Shown here piece after piece: positions 46,895 through 60,576 of a stretch of 64,000 nucleotides of DNA (position 1 is its first letter; each line of letters begins with the position of its first letter). Position numbers and translations under genes: made by a program. This stretch comes from Tomitella cavernea (GTDB lineage: Bacteria; Actinomycetota; Actinomycetes; Mycobacteriales; Mycobacteriaceae), in contig NZ_JAENKO010000012.1 in NCBI RefSeq assembly GCF_016599145.1, positions 1 to 64,000 on the forward strand. The letters are read 5' to 3'. The notes beneath the pieces are model-generated. The model searched no databases, was not told where the DNA came from, and saw nothing but the letters and a program-made list of their open reading frames with translations.

Positions 46895-49678
46895 ATGTCC
46901 AGCGATGCACAACGCGTTGTCCCCAAGCGCAAGCTGATCGAGGTGGCGCTGCCGCTGGAGAAGATCAACGAGGCGTCGGCGCGGGAGAAGTCGATCCGCC
47001 ACGGGCATCCGTCGACGCTGCACCTGTGGTGGTCGCGCAAGCCGCTAGCCACCGCCCGGGCGGTGCTGTTCGCGCAGCTGGTGGACGACCCGTCGTCGCA
47101 CCCCGACCGCTTCCCCACCGAGGAGGCCGTCGCTGCGGAGCGCCGGAGGCTACACGAGCTGATCGAGCAGCTGGTGCTGTGGGAGAACTCGAACAACGAG
47201 GACCTGCTGCGGCGGGCGCACCAGGAGATCCTCGACTCCACCGACGGCAACCCGCCGCCGATCCTCGACCCCTTCGCCGGCGGCGGTTCGATCCCCCTCG
47301 AGGCACAGCGACTGGGGCTCGAGGCGCACGCATCCGACCTCAACCCGGTGGCGGTGCTCATCAACAAGGCGCTGATCGAGATCCCACCGAAGTTCGCCGG
47401 CCGCAAGCCGGTGTTCCCGGGCGCCGCGGACGAGCAGTTCTCCACCTGGCCGCGAACGACCGGGCTCGCCGAGGACGTGCGCCGTTACGGGCAGTGGATG
47501 CGTGACGAGGCGGAGAAGCGCATCGGGCACCTCTACCCCAAGGCCAGGCTCGACGACGGCACCGAGGCGACAGTGATCGCGTGGATCTGGGCGCGCACTG
47601 TCACCTGCCCCAACCCTGCGTGCGGGATCTCGATGCCGCTGACCAGCAAGTGGTGGCTAGGCAAGAAGAAGGGCAAGGAGGCGTACGTCGTGCCCTCAGT
47701 GGTCAACGGAAAGGTGACGTTCTCGATCGGGCATGACCCGACGCTCGCGCCGACGAAGGAGAACGACGGGACGGTCAACCGCCAGGGTGCCACGTGCATT
47801 GGATGCGGGACCCCGGTGGAGTTCAAGTACATCCGCGCCGAGGGGCGGGCCGGACGGATGGGCGCGCAGCTCATGGCGACGGTCGCCGCGGGCAAGCGGA
47901 CCCGGATCTACCTGGCGCCGACGCCGGAGCACGAGGCTGCAGCGGAGGTGCCGCGGCCGAGCGATGCGCCCCCAGGGTCGATCTTCAACAACCCACGGAA
48001 CTTCAACACCATCATCTACGGGATGACGGAGTTCTCCGATCTGTTCACCGCGCGCCAACTCACCGCGCTCACCACGTTCAGCGACCTCGTCGGCGAGGCC
48101 CGCGAACACGTGCTCGCCGACGCCCTCAGCGCCGGCCTGCCCGAGGGCGACCGGCTCGAGAACGGCGGCGACGGCGCCACGGCATATGCGGATGCCGTGG
48201 CGACTTACCTCGGTTTGGTCGTCAGCAAGTGCACGAACCTGTCCTCATCAATTACAAGCTGGATGAGTGATCGAGGGGCGTTCCGCGAAGTGTTCGCGCG
48301 CCAAGCAATTCCGATGATCTGGGATATAGCTGAGTCTTTCATTCTCGGAAACACGGGAGGCTCCTGGCTGACGACCCTTGACAAGGCCGCCCAGGTTGTC
48401 GAGGTGCTTCCCACCGGTCGCGGCTCTGCCCAACAAGCGAGCGCCCAGAGCGATCTCGCGACCCCAATGCTGGTTTCCACTGATCCGCCCTACTACGACA
48501 ACATTGGGTATTCAGATCTTTCGGACTTCTTTTACGTTTGGCTCCGACGATCACTCCGGCCCATACACCCCCATCTGCTAAGCACCATGCTCGTCCCAAA
48601 ATCCGAAGAACTTGTAGCGAACCCCTATCGCCACAACGGTAAAGAACGCGCCCACCAGTTCTTCGAGGATGGTTTCCGTGATATCTTCCGCCGTGCTCGC
48701 GAGTTTGCTCTGACTGATTTTCCCATTACCGTCTACTATGCGGTCAAGCAGTCAGAATCCACTTCGGACGGCGAAGTTTCCACCGGTTGGGAAACTATTC
48801 TAGAAGGTATTGTTGGCACTGGGTGGGTTGTCACTGCCACGTGGCCTATGAGGACGGAAGGTTCAGGTCGACTCCTCGCGCGCGGCACTAACGCCCTCGC
48901 GTCTTCCATCGTCCTGTCCCTCCGCCCGCGACCCGAGAATGCGCCGTCGATCGACCGCCGCGGGTTCCTCGCCGTGCTCAAAGATGAGCTGCCCACCAAG
49001 CTCAAGGAACTCCAGCAGGGCGCCATCGCCCCGGTCGACCTGCCGCAGGCCGCGATCGGCCCGGGCATGGCGGTGTTTTCGCGCTATTCGGGCGTGCTCA
49101 ACGACAACGGCACAAAGATGACGGTGCGCGCTGCACTCGCCCGTATCAACGAGATCCTCGACGAGGTGCAGACCGACCAGGAGGGGGACTTCGACTCGGA
49201 AACGAGATTCTCCATCGCCTGGTTCCGCCAGCACGGCTTCGACACGGGCGCCTTCGGCGACGCAGACAACCTCGCCCGCGCCCGCAACGCGTCCATTGAG
49301 CACCTCGACCGCTCCGGCATCCTCACCAGCCGCGCCGGCAAGGTCACGCTGCTCTCCCCCGCCGCGCTCGCCGACATCTACGAGGACAAAGTTTACGACC
49401 CGAGCGCGGACGAGCTCATCAGCGAGTGGGAAGTGGTCATGCACCTGACCCGCGCGCTCGCCGCCGACGGCATCCGCGGTGCGGGGGCACTCCTCGCGAC
49501 CGTCCCCGACCACGTCGACCGCGACCTGTGCAAGGAGCTCGCCTTCCTCTTGTTCGCCATCGCGGACGACCGCAAGCGAAGCCAGGTGGCGCAGGAGTTC
49601 AACGCGCTCGGCACCGCATGGAACGACATCGTCACCGAAGCCAAGAACGGACCCGGTCAGCTGTCAATGGAGATGTAG
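46895..49678 (+). CDS. DUF1156 adenine-specific DNA methyltransferase
   Basis: This 927-residue protein belongs to the COG1743/DUF1156 family of N6-adenine methyltransferases with zinc ribbons. Residues 11-70 are DUF1156 (KLIEVALPLEKINEASAREK, STLHLWWSRKPLATARAVLF). The SAM motif DPFAGGG is at 125-131, two zinc ribbons follow (CPNPAC, and CIGCGTP with its partner), and the catalytic DPPY is at 530-533 (STDPPYYDNIGYSD). The ATG at 46895 has AAGGAG upstream. Codons 4-9 contain a second copy of the shared operator. The stretch 48220-48900, around DPPY, is clearly less GC-rich than the rest. It probably marks self DNA for the helicase/ATPase genes. Confidence 0.92.
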   Translation: MSSDAQRVVPKRKLIEVALPLEKINEASAREKSIRHGHPSTLHLWWSRKPLATARAVLFAQLVDDPSSHPDRFPTEEAVAAERRRLHELIEQLVLWENSNNEDLLRRAHQEILDSTDGNPPPILDPFAGGGSIPLEAQRLGLEAHASDLNPVAVLINKALIEIPPKFAGRKPVFPGAADEQFSTWPRTTGLAEDVRRYGQWMRDEAEKRIGHLYPKARLDDGTEATVIAWIWARTVTCPNPACGISMPLTSKWWLGKKKGKEAYVVPSVVNGKVTFSIGHDPTLAPTKENDGTVNRQGATCIGCGTPVEFKYIRAEGRAGRMGAQLMATVAAGKRTRIYLAPTPEHEAAAEVPRPSDAPPGSIFNNPRNFNTIIYGMTEFSDLFTARQLTALTTFSDLVGEAREHVLADALSAGLPEGDRLENGGDGATAYADAVATYLGLVVSKCTNLSSSITSWMSDRGAFREVFARQAIPMIWDIAESFILGNTGGSWLTTLDKAAQVVEVLPTGRGSAQQASAQSDLATPMLVSTDPPYYDNIGYSDLSDFFYVWLRRSLRPIHPHLLSTMLVPKSEELVANPYRHNGKERAHQFFEDGFRDIFRRAREFALTDFPITVYYAVKQSESTSDGEVSTGWETILEGIVGTGWVVTATWPMRTEGSGRLLARGTNALASSIVLSLRPRPENAPSIDRRGFLAVLKDELPTKLKELQQGAIAPVDLPQAAIGPGMAVFSRYSGVLNDNGTKMTVRAALARINEILDEVQTDQEGDFDSETRFSIAWFRQHGFDTGAFGDADNLARARNASIEHLDRSGILTSRAGKVTLLSPAALADIYEDKVYDPSADELISEWEVVMHLTRALAADGIRGAGALLATVPDHVDRDLCKELAFLLFAIADDRKRSQVAQEFNALGTAWNDIVTEAKNGPGQLSMEM
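46905..46920. promoter_or_regulatory. Shared island motif, site C (inside the methyltransferase start)
   Basis: ATGCACAACGCGTTGT contains the perfect 12-bp palindrome ACAACGCGTTGT (46909-46920), lying within codons 4-9 of the methyltransferase gene, 57 nt after site B. Confidence 0.6.
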
Positions 49679-49702
49679 CGGCCGCCCCTACGCGCCGTGA
49701 GC

Positions 49703-49751
49703 GTATGCGGAACCCGCCGGATCTCCGCCGATTCCGGCGGTTTCCGCATAC
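49703..49751. terminator. Terminator of the methyltransferase gene
   Basis: An 18-bp stem with one mismatch (49703-49720 with 49734-49751) and a 13-nt loop lies 25 nt after the methyltransferase stop. Confidence 0.8.
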
Positions 49752-50272
49752 ACAAGGCGGATCGGCCGGTAGAAAGCGGGCCGCGCCACCGCCGGGCACA
49801 CTTCCCGGCTACGCCTCGTCATCTCGCTTCGACGTGCGGGACCTTCGGGATCCAGAGCGCCTGGACGGTTGTTTAGATCTGGCCAGAGTGGATGATCGCC
49901 CGCACCCCATCTGGCTCCCGCACTTGCGGACAGCCTTCCTTCTCAACACTCGCGCCAGCTGCGACCTCTGCACAGTCCGCGCGACGATATCGCGGTCGCG
50001 GCTCCGACCCCAGGACCCGGACCGCCCGGCACCGCACACCCCGCACCGCCAGCGCGACCGGCTCTGCCCGCCGGCTGCCCCCGCAGACCTCCCAAGTTCT
50101 CAGCCCCCGAAGTGACCTGAACCCCGGTCGCCGACAAGAGAAAAGTTGTCGGTGGGCATTCCTACTCTGTTTTCAATGCACTAAGAGGCGCCGGTGGACC
50201 TCACCGCGAGTCGTCGAGACACGCGCGGCACGCCCACCCCGCAGCGCCTCCACTCGGAAATGGAGAATCGAC
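49752..50272. other. Long non-coding stretch in the island
   Basis: In these 520 nt I see no convincing reading frame, RNA gene or repeat. The local composition is less GC-biased and less codon-structured than the genes around it. It separates the methyltransferase from the Ltp-like gene and could be decayed DNA. Confidence 0.4.
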
Positions 50273-50827
50273 ATGGAAACCGAACAGAAGCGCCCCTGGT
50301 ACACGAAGAAGCTCTGGTGGGTCGTCGGCGGCATTTTCATCGTGATCGTCATCGGCGCTGCGATCGGCGGATCGAACTCGAGCGAATCCACACAGGCGTC
50401 GTCCGCGAAGCAAACCACGCAGTTCCACATCACCGAGGCGTCACCCGCTACGGCCGCTCCCGCGCAGCCCACGACGCAGTCGCCCGCGCCGGCTCCAGCG
50501 ACCGCGCAGGCCACCACTGCTGCACCGGCGCCGGCCATGTCCCGCGCCAGGCAGAACGCCGTTAGGGCGGCGCGGAACTATCTCGGCTACACCGCGTTCT
50601 CCCGCAGCGGTCTCATCGAGCAACTCGAGTTCGAGGGGTACTCGACCGACGACGCCACCTTCGCCGTCGACGAGGTGGCCCCGGACTGGAACGAGCAGGC
50701 CGCCAAGTCCGCAGAACAGTACTTGGACTACACCTCGTTCTCCCGGCAGGGGCTCATTCAGCAGCTCGTCTTCGAGGGCTACACCCCGGAACAGGCGACG
50801 TACGGGGCGGACCAGGCCGGGCTCTGA
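50273..50827 (+). CDS. Ltp family membrane-anchored protein
   Basis: This 184-residue protein has a basic N-terminus, one membrane helix (LWWVVGGIFIVIVIGAAIGG), an Ala/Pro/Thr/Gln linker and two tandem Ltp repeats: ARNYLGYTAFSRSGLIEQLE then FEGYSTDDATFAVDEV, and AEQYLDYTSFSRQGLIQQLV then FEGYTPEQATYGADQ. Ltp domains form helical pairs on the cell surface; the namesake is the superinfection-exclusion lipoprotein of Streptococcus thermophilus phage TP-J34, which blocks DNA entry. No lipobox Cys is seen, so the anchor is the helix. Many bacteria carry Ltp-like proteins without known antiphage roles. A GGAG ribosome site precedes the ATG. Confidence 0.82.
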   Translation: METEQKRPWYTKKLWWVVGGIFIVIVIGAAIGGSNSSESTQASSAKQTTQFHITEASPATAAPAQPTTQSPAPAPATAQATTAAPAPAMSRARQNAVRAARNYLGYTAFSRSGLIEQLEFEGYSTDDATFAVDEVAPDWNEQAAKSAEQYLDYTSFSRQGLIQQLVFEGYTPEQATYGADQAGL

Positions 50828-51196
50828 CCGGATCGTGAACCGCCTCGGACACCTGCCCTGGCTCCCCCGCACCCCACTCCTTCAGCATGTTGAAAGCCTG
50901 TTGAGCGTCTCTGTGGGTGACAACTGTCGGCGGTGGAGCCTGGGAGGTGTACGCAGTGAGAGCGAGTTCAGTCGACAGATCGGCCCGAACTCTTACCGCG
51001 GAGCACGCGGCCACACAGCGACGAAGATCTCGGGCACGGATCCTGAGTTCGACGCACCACCGTTAACGTCGCCATTGTCCGGTTCGGTGCAAGAATCCGA
51101 GGGCAGACCATCGCCGACGTGGGGACCGGCCATGACGCTACCCGGCACCCCAACCATTGCCCGACGGCAGGCGACCACGTGATATCGGAGGCGAGG
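50828..51196. other. Gap upstream of the XRE–ImmA/IrrE gene
   Basis: These 369 nt contain no supported gene. I find no copy of the shared island motif here, so the regulator gene is apparently controlled differently. Confidence 0.4.
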
Positions 51197-52324
51197 ATGT
51201 CGATTTCACGATCGTCGAAGCGTCCTGAGGGCTTCCTCGATCCCGATCGCATCCGCATTGCTCGCACTCGACGCGGGTTGACCAAGGCGGATCTTGCACG
51301 TCTGCTCGCGGTGACGCCGAGGACCATCACCCGCTACGAGTCCGACGGTGCGCCCACCGCCACGTCGGCGCACCTCGCGCAGGCGCTGGAGTTCGCCGAG
51401 AGCTATTTCACCTCGGCGGGTGCCCCCGAACTCGACGTCGCCCGGGTGAGTTTCCGTGCCGCACGCCGTGCGACCGCTCGCAGCCGACACGCAGCCGTCG
51501 CCGCCGGGACGCTCGGCATCGAGATCGATCAGTGGATCAGCCGTCGGTACACGATGCCGACGGTCATGCTTCCCACGTACTCGGGTGAGGGCCCCACGCT
51601 GGCGGCCCGACTCCTGCGCGCCGAGTGGGCTCTGGGCACTCGGCCTCTGCCGAACGCAATCCAGCTGGCGGAGTCCCGCGGCGTGCGCGTGTACACGCTG
51701 GCGCCGATCGCCGAGGACGTCGACGCCTACTCCACATGGCACGGCGACACCCCATACATCTTCCTGTCTCGCAGACGCAGTCCGGAGCGGATGCGATTCG
51801 ACGTCGCCCACGAGCTGGGCCACCTGGTCCTGCACGCGGCGGCAGGGTGCGACGACCAGTCTCACGAGCGCGAGGCCGACGCCTTCGCCTCGGAGCTGTT
51901 GATCCCACGGGACTCCCTTCCTGAACACCTCAGAAAGGATCCGACCTGCGCCGAAATTCTCGACGTGCGCAGCCGTTTCAAGATGTCCGCCATGGCTCTC
52001 GCCTTCGCGGCGCATAAGGCGGGGCGCATGACCGACTGGACCTACCGTCAGTTGTGCATCGAACTGTCCGGCCGCGGCTACGGGAGCACCGAACACGGCG
52101 GTATGCCGGCGCACGAAATGTCACGGGTCTTTCCCCAGATTCTCGGGAGCGGACCGGGGAAAGTCACTGCACGCCAGATCGCCGCCGAACTCAGCCTGCC
52201 TGCCGAGGATGTCAGGAGTATGACCTTCGGCGTCGAGTTGCACACCGCGCACGAGCGCGCCGACTCCCCCGCCTCCGCGTCTGCACCGAGTATCAGGACC
52301 CATCCGCATTTGAAGGTGGTGTGA
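51197..52324 (+). CDS. XRE regulator fused to an ImmA/IrrE metallopeptidase
   Basis: This 375-residue protein has an N-terminal XRE HTH (RIRIARTRRGLTKADLARLL then AVTPRTITRYESDG) and a zinc peptidase domain of the ImmA/IrrE (M78) type with HExxH in DVAHELGHLVLHAAAG and the third-ligand region DQSHEREADAFASELLIP. Such fusions act as repressors or anti-repressors that cleave a partner regulator after DNA damage or phage signals, as with ImmA/ImmR of ICEBs1 and IrrE of Deinococcus. It is a candidate switch for the island. The ATG at 51197 has a GGAGG ribosome site. The DUF499 gene follows 166 nt later. Confidence 0.9.
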   Translation: MSISRSSKRPEGFLDPDRIRIARTRRGLTKADLARLLAVTPRTITRYESDGAPTATSAHLAQALEFAESYFTSAGAPELDVARVSFRAARRATARSRHAAVAAGTLGIEIDQWISRRYTMPTVMLPTYSGEGPTLAARLLRAEWALGTRPLPNAIQLAESRGVRVYTLAPIAEDVDAYSTWHGDTPYIFLSRRRSPERMRFDVAHELGHLVLHAAAGCDDQSHEREADAFASELLIPRDSLPEHLRKDPTCAEILDVRSRFKMSAMALAFAAHKAGRMTDWTYRQLCIELSGRGYGSTEHGGMPAHEMSRVFPQILGSGPGKVTARQIAAELSLPAEDVRSMTFGVELHTAHERADSPASASAPSIRTHPHLKVV

Positions 52325-52414
52325 CCGCTTCCACCGAGAATGCTGACTGCAGCCCCGGGGGCGCGCCTCCACGCTGATCCCGCCACGCCGGTGAATCCTG
52401 TCGCAGCTCCCGGC

Positions 52415-52442
52415 TAGGGTGCTATGCACAACACGTTGGCAT
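52415..52442. promoter_or_regulatory. Shared island motif, site D (upstream of the DUF499 gene)
   Basis: ATGCACAACACGTTGG (52424-52439) is identical to site C at 14 of 16 positions, and outer arms ATGC/GCAT extend it to 52442. A -10-like TAGGGT (52415-52420) is directly upstream and the DUF499 start is 52 nt downstream. Confidence 0.68.
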
Positions 52443-52490
52443 TCAATCAGTGCGCCGGCACACGCGCATGCGGGAACAGGGGGCACACCC

Positions 52491-55889
<3,399 letters not shown>

Positions 55890-55891
55890 GC

Positions 55892-57766
<1,875 letters not shown>

Positions 57767-57811
57767 CCGAAGCGCACGTGCTGGGACCCGCGAGATCGGT
57801 ACGCTCGGCGC

Positions 57812-58018
57812 ATGAAAGGTGAAGCACGCAGCAACGAGTACTCGCTTCCAGACCGGTCAGTGTCCGGAAGCGGACTTCAATCAGAATTCGCAGGATCGGA
57901 AAGCAGCTTCAGAGAACTGGCGTACAAGCAGATCGCGGACCCGCGCACAACCGACGGGACGGAGTCCCCTACGTGCCGCACGCCCGCGGAATCACCGTCC
58001 CGGCCCGAAAGCACATAG
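57812..58018 (+). CDS. Possible small protein, perhaps leaderless
   Basis: A 68-residue frame (MKGEARSNEYSLPDRSVSGS and onward, Ser/Glu-rich) starts 7 nt after a TACGCT hexamer, the same -10 and spacing as at the aromatic leader peptide. It has no ribosome site, membrane segment or recognisable domain. It could be noise or a remnant at the island edge. Confidence 0.25.
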   Translation: MKGEARSNEYSLPDRSVSGSGLQSEFAGSESSFRELAYKQIADPRTTDGTESPTCRTPAESPSRPEST

Positions 58019-58022
58019 CCTC

Positions 58023-59708
58023 TCAACCCCGTAGGTCCTCCTCCCAGAACTCGTCCACGCCCCGCCGCGGCGCGTCCCGTTCGGCCGCCCGCAGCTCCAC
58101 CCGGCGGATCTTCCCCGAGATCGTCTTCGGCAACTCGGCGAACTGGATGCGGCGGACCCTCTTATACGGCGACAGGTGCTCGCGGCAGTGCGCGAACAAC
58201 GCCGCGGCGGTGTCCTCGTCCGGCGTCCACCCGCCGGTGAGCGCCACGTACGCCTTCGGCACCGCGAGGCGCACCGGGTCTGCCGCCGGGATCACCGCGG
58301 CCTCCGCCACCGCATCGTGCTCGATGAGCACGCTTTCGAGCTCGAACGGCGAGATCCGGTAGTCGGAGGACTTGAACACGTCGTCGGTGCGGCCCACGTA
58401 GGTGATGTAGCCGTTCTCGTCGCGCGAACCGACGTCGCCGGTGTGGTAGACGCCGCCCTCCATTGCGGCGGCTGTCCGTTCACGGTCGCCGTAATAGCCG
58501 GCCATGAGCCCCACCGGCCGTTCGGCGAGGTCGATGCAGATCTCCCCGTCGTCGCCGTGCTCACCCGTCGCGGGGTCGACGAGCACGATCCGGAATCCGG
58601 GCGACGGCCTGCCCATCGACCCGGCCTTGACGGGCTGGCCGGGCGTGTTCGCCACCTGCACCGTCGTCTCGGTCTGCCCGTACCCGTCGCGGATCTGCAC
58701 GCCCCACGCCTGCTGCACACGCGAGATCACCTCGGGGTTGAGCGGCTCGCCGGCGCCGACGACGGTGCGCGGCGGCGTGCGCAGCCGACCAAGGTCGGCC
58801 TGGATGAGCATCCGCCACACCGTCGGCGGCGCGCAGAAGCTCGTCACCCCGCAGCGGTCCATCTCGTGCATCAGCCGCTCGGCGTCGAACCGCTCGTAGT
58901 TGAACAGGAATACGGTGGCCTCGGCGTTCCACGGGGCGAAGACGTTACTCCAGGCGTGCTTGGCCCAGCCGGGCGAGGAGATGTTGAGGTGCACGCCCCC
59001 CGGGCGCATGCCGATCCAGTACATCGTCGACAGGTGGCCGACGGGGTAGGAGATGTGCGTGTGCTCGACCAGCTTGGGCCGCGAGGTGGTCCCGGAGGTG
59101 AAGTACAGCAGCAGCGTGTCGTCGGCGCGGGTGGGCCCGTCGGGCGCGAAATCGTCCGGGGCTTCCGCCGAGTCGGCGTAGTCGATCCACCCGTCCGGCG
59201 CGGGCGTGGCTCCCACGGCGATGCGGGTGATTCCGGCGAGCGCGGCGAACTTGTCCGCGTCGCCCGCGCGGGCGACGGCGAACCCGGCGCCGCCCCGCTC
59301 GATGCGGTCACGCAGATCCGCCTCCACCAGCAGCGTGGTCGCGGGGATGATGACCGCGCCGAGTTTCATCGCGGCGAGCATCGTCTCCCACAGCTCCACC
59401 TGGTTCGCGAGCATCAGCAGGATCCGGTCACCGCGGCGCACGCCCAGCCCGCGCAGCCAGACGGCCACCTGGTCGGAGCGCCGTTTCATCTCCGCGAAAG
59501 ACCACCTGCCCTCGCTCCCGTCCTCCTCGACGATCCACAGTGCCGGGCGCTCATTGCCGTCGGCGATCCGGTCGAACCAGTCGCGGGCCCAGTTGAACTC
59601 CGCGGGCCGCGGCCACTCGAACCCCGCGCAAGCGGCCGCGTAGTCGTCGCCGTGGTCCAGCAGGAAATCCCGTGCGGCACGGAACCGCTCCGTCGACTGG
59701 GTTGGCAT
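58023..59708 (-). CDS. AMP-dependent acyl-CoA synthetase
   Basis: This 561-residue ANL-superfamily ligase has the P-loop-like motif YFTSGTTSRPKLVEHTH, the aromatic/adenylate motif DGYGQTETTVQ, YHTGDVGSRDENGYITYVGR and the catalytic Lys in KTISGKIRRVELR. It activates a carboxylic acid to acyl-CoA through an acyl-adenylate; it most resembles medium-chain or acetyl-CoA-synthetase-like enzymes. The ATG has AGGAGGG upstream. It is divergent from a GntR regulator and MFS transporter, which suggests a small uptake-and-activation unit for an unknown acid. Confidence 0.92.
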   Translation of the reverse strand: MPTQSTERFRAARDFLLDHGDDYAAACAGFEWPRPAEFNWARDWFDRIADGNERPALWIVEEDGSEGRWSFAEMKRRSDQVAVWLRGLGVRRGDRILLMLANQVELWETMLAAMKLGAVIIPATTLLVEADLRDRIERGGAGFAVARAGDADKFAALAGITRIAVGATPAPDGWIDYADSAEAPDDFAPDGPTRADDTLLLYFTSGTTSRPKLVEHTHISYPVGHLSTMYWIGMRPGGVHLNISSPGWAKHAWSNVFAPWNAEATVFLFNYERFDAERLMHEMDRCGVTSFCAPPTVWRMLIQADLGRLRTPPRTVVGAGEPLNPEVISRVQQAWGVQIRDGYGQTETTVQVANTPGQPVKAGSMGRPSPGFRIVLVDPATGEHGDDGEICIDLAERPVGLMAGYYGDRERTAAAMEGGVYHTGDVGSRDENGYITYVGRTDDVFKSSDYRISPFELESVLIEHDAVAEAAVIPAADPVRLAVPKAYVALTGGWTPDEDTAAALFAHCREHLSPYKRVRRIQFAELPKTISGKIRRVELRAAERDAPRRGVDEFWEEDLRG

Positions 59709-59868
59709 GGGCCCTCCTCGTGTGCCGCGGTATGGAACCGGCCGGCGCCGGATCGTCCACACGGCGCCGGCCGGGGTCACAGGGGCGATGCTCGCAGACT
59801 TGCTCGCCGTGCACCGATGATCGCCCGTCCCGGCGGCCTGCAAGTGTGCAGAATCTGAACACGACCCG

Positions 59869-59892
59869 CTTGCATGCATAGATGCATGCAAG
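59869..59892. promoter_or_regulatory. 24-bp perfect palindrome, GntR operator
   Basis: CTTGCATGCAT-AG-ATGCATGCAAG is a perfect inverted repeat with 11-bp arms. It ends 9 nt before the GntR GTG start, in the region between the divergent acyl-CoA synthetase and the GntR/MFS operon, so it probably autoregulates the regulator and controls both sides. Confidence 0.8.
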
Positions 59893-59901
59893 ATTATCGT
59901 C

Positions 59902-60576
59902 GTGCGGGTGACCTCCCCTCAGCACGCCGCGGCGACAGCCCCGTCGGCCGCCGACCGCGCTTACCTGCACACCAAGGAGGCGATCATCCGGGGCGACCTG
60001 CCCGGCGGCACGGCCGTAAGCGAAGTCACGGTGTGCTCGGAGCTCGGCCTCAGCCGCACCCCGGTGCACGAGGCGTTCCTGCGCCTGGCCTCCGAGAACC
60101 TGCTCACGCTCGCCTCCCGCAAGGGCGCCCTGGTGCGGCCGATGCCACCGAGCGAAGCCGCGGATGTCCTCGAGATGCGCGAGGCAGTCGAGGCCACCGC
60201 CGCCCGCCGCGCCATCGCCGACGGTCGGGCCGCCGAAGCGGCGCCCGCGCTCGAAGAGGCGTTGCGGCGCCAGGAGCGGGCGCTCGCCTCCCGCCCCTCC
60301 GACCCGCCCGACACCGCCGCGTTCGTCGCCGCCGACGACGCCTTCCACACAGCGGTCGTCGCCGCGTCGCGCAACCCCATCGCGCTGCACTTCACCGGCC
60401 TGCTGCGCGACCGTCAGCAGCGCCTGCGTCACCAGCTCATGCGCGTGCACCCCGACCAGCTGCGGCCCGCACTGGAGCAGCACCGGCGCCTCGCCGCATC
60501 CTTCGCCGCGGGCGACGCCGACGCGTACGCCGCCGACTTGTCCGAACACATCGCCATGCACCAAGGGATCCTGTGA
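59902..60576 (+). CDS. GntR family regulator (FadR-type, FCD domain)
   Basis: This 224-residue protein has an N-terminal winged HTH (AYLHTKEAIIRGDLPGGTAV then SELGLSRTPVHEAFLRLASE) and a C-terminal FCD ligand domain with the metal/acid-binding pattern in EMREAVEATAARRAI, DDAFHTAVVAASRNP and LSEHIAMHQGIL. FCD members sense small carboxylic acids. It is translationally coupled to the MFS gene (GTGA overlap) and lies next to its palindromic operator. The transcript may be leaderless. Confidence 0.93.
   Translation: MRVTSPQHAAATAPSAADRAYLHTKEAIIRGDLPGGTAVSEVTVCSELGLSRTPVHEAFLRLASENLLTLASRKGALVRPMPPSEAADVLEMREAVEATAARRAIADGRAAEAAPALEEALRRQERALASRPSDPPDTAAFVAADDAFHTAVVAASRNPIALHFTGLLRDRQQRLRHQLMRVHPDQLRPALEQHRRLAASFAAGDADAYAADLSEHIAMHQGIL

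Noticed and set aside
49752-50272. Small protein genes in the gap after the methyltransferase
   Set aside because: Frames on both strands are Arg/Pro/Ser-rich, lack ribosome sites and resemble nothing.
50835-51182. 115-codon frame before the XRE–ImmA gene
   Set aside because: No start signal or protein-like pattern; composition fits non-coding DNA.
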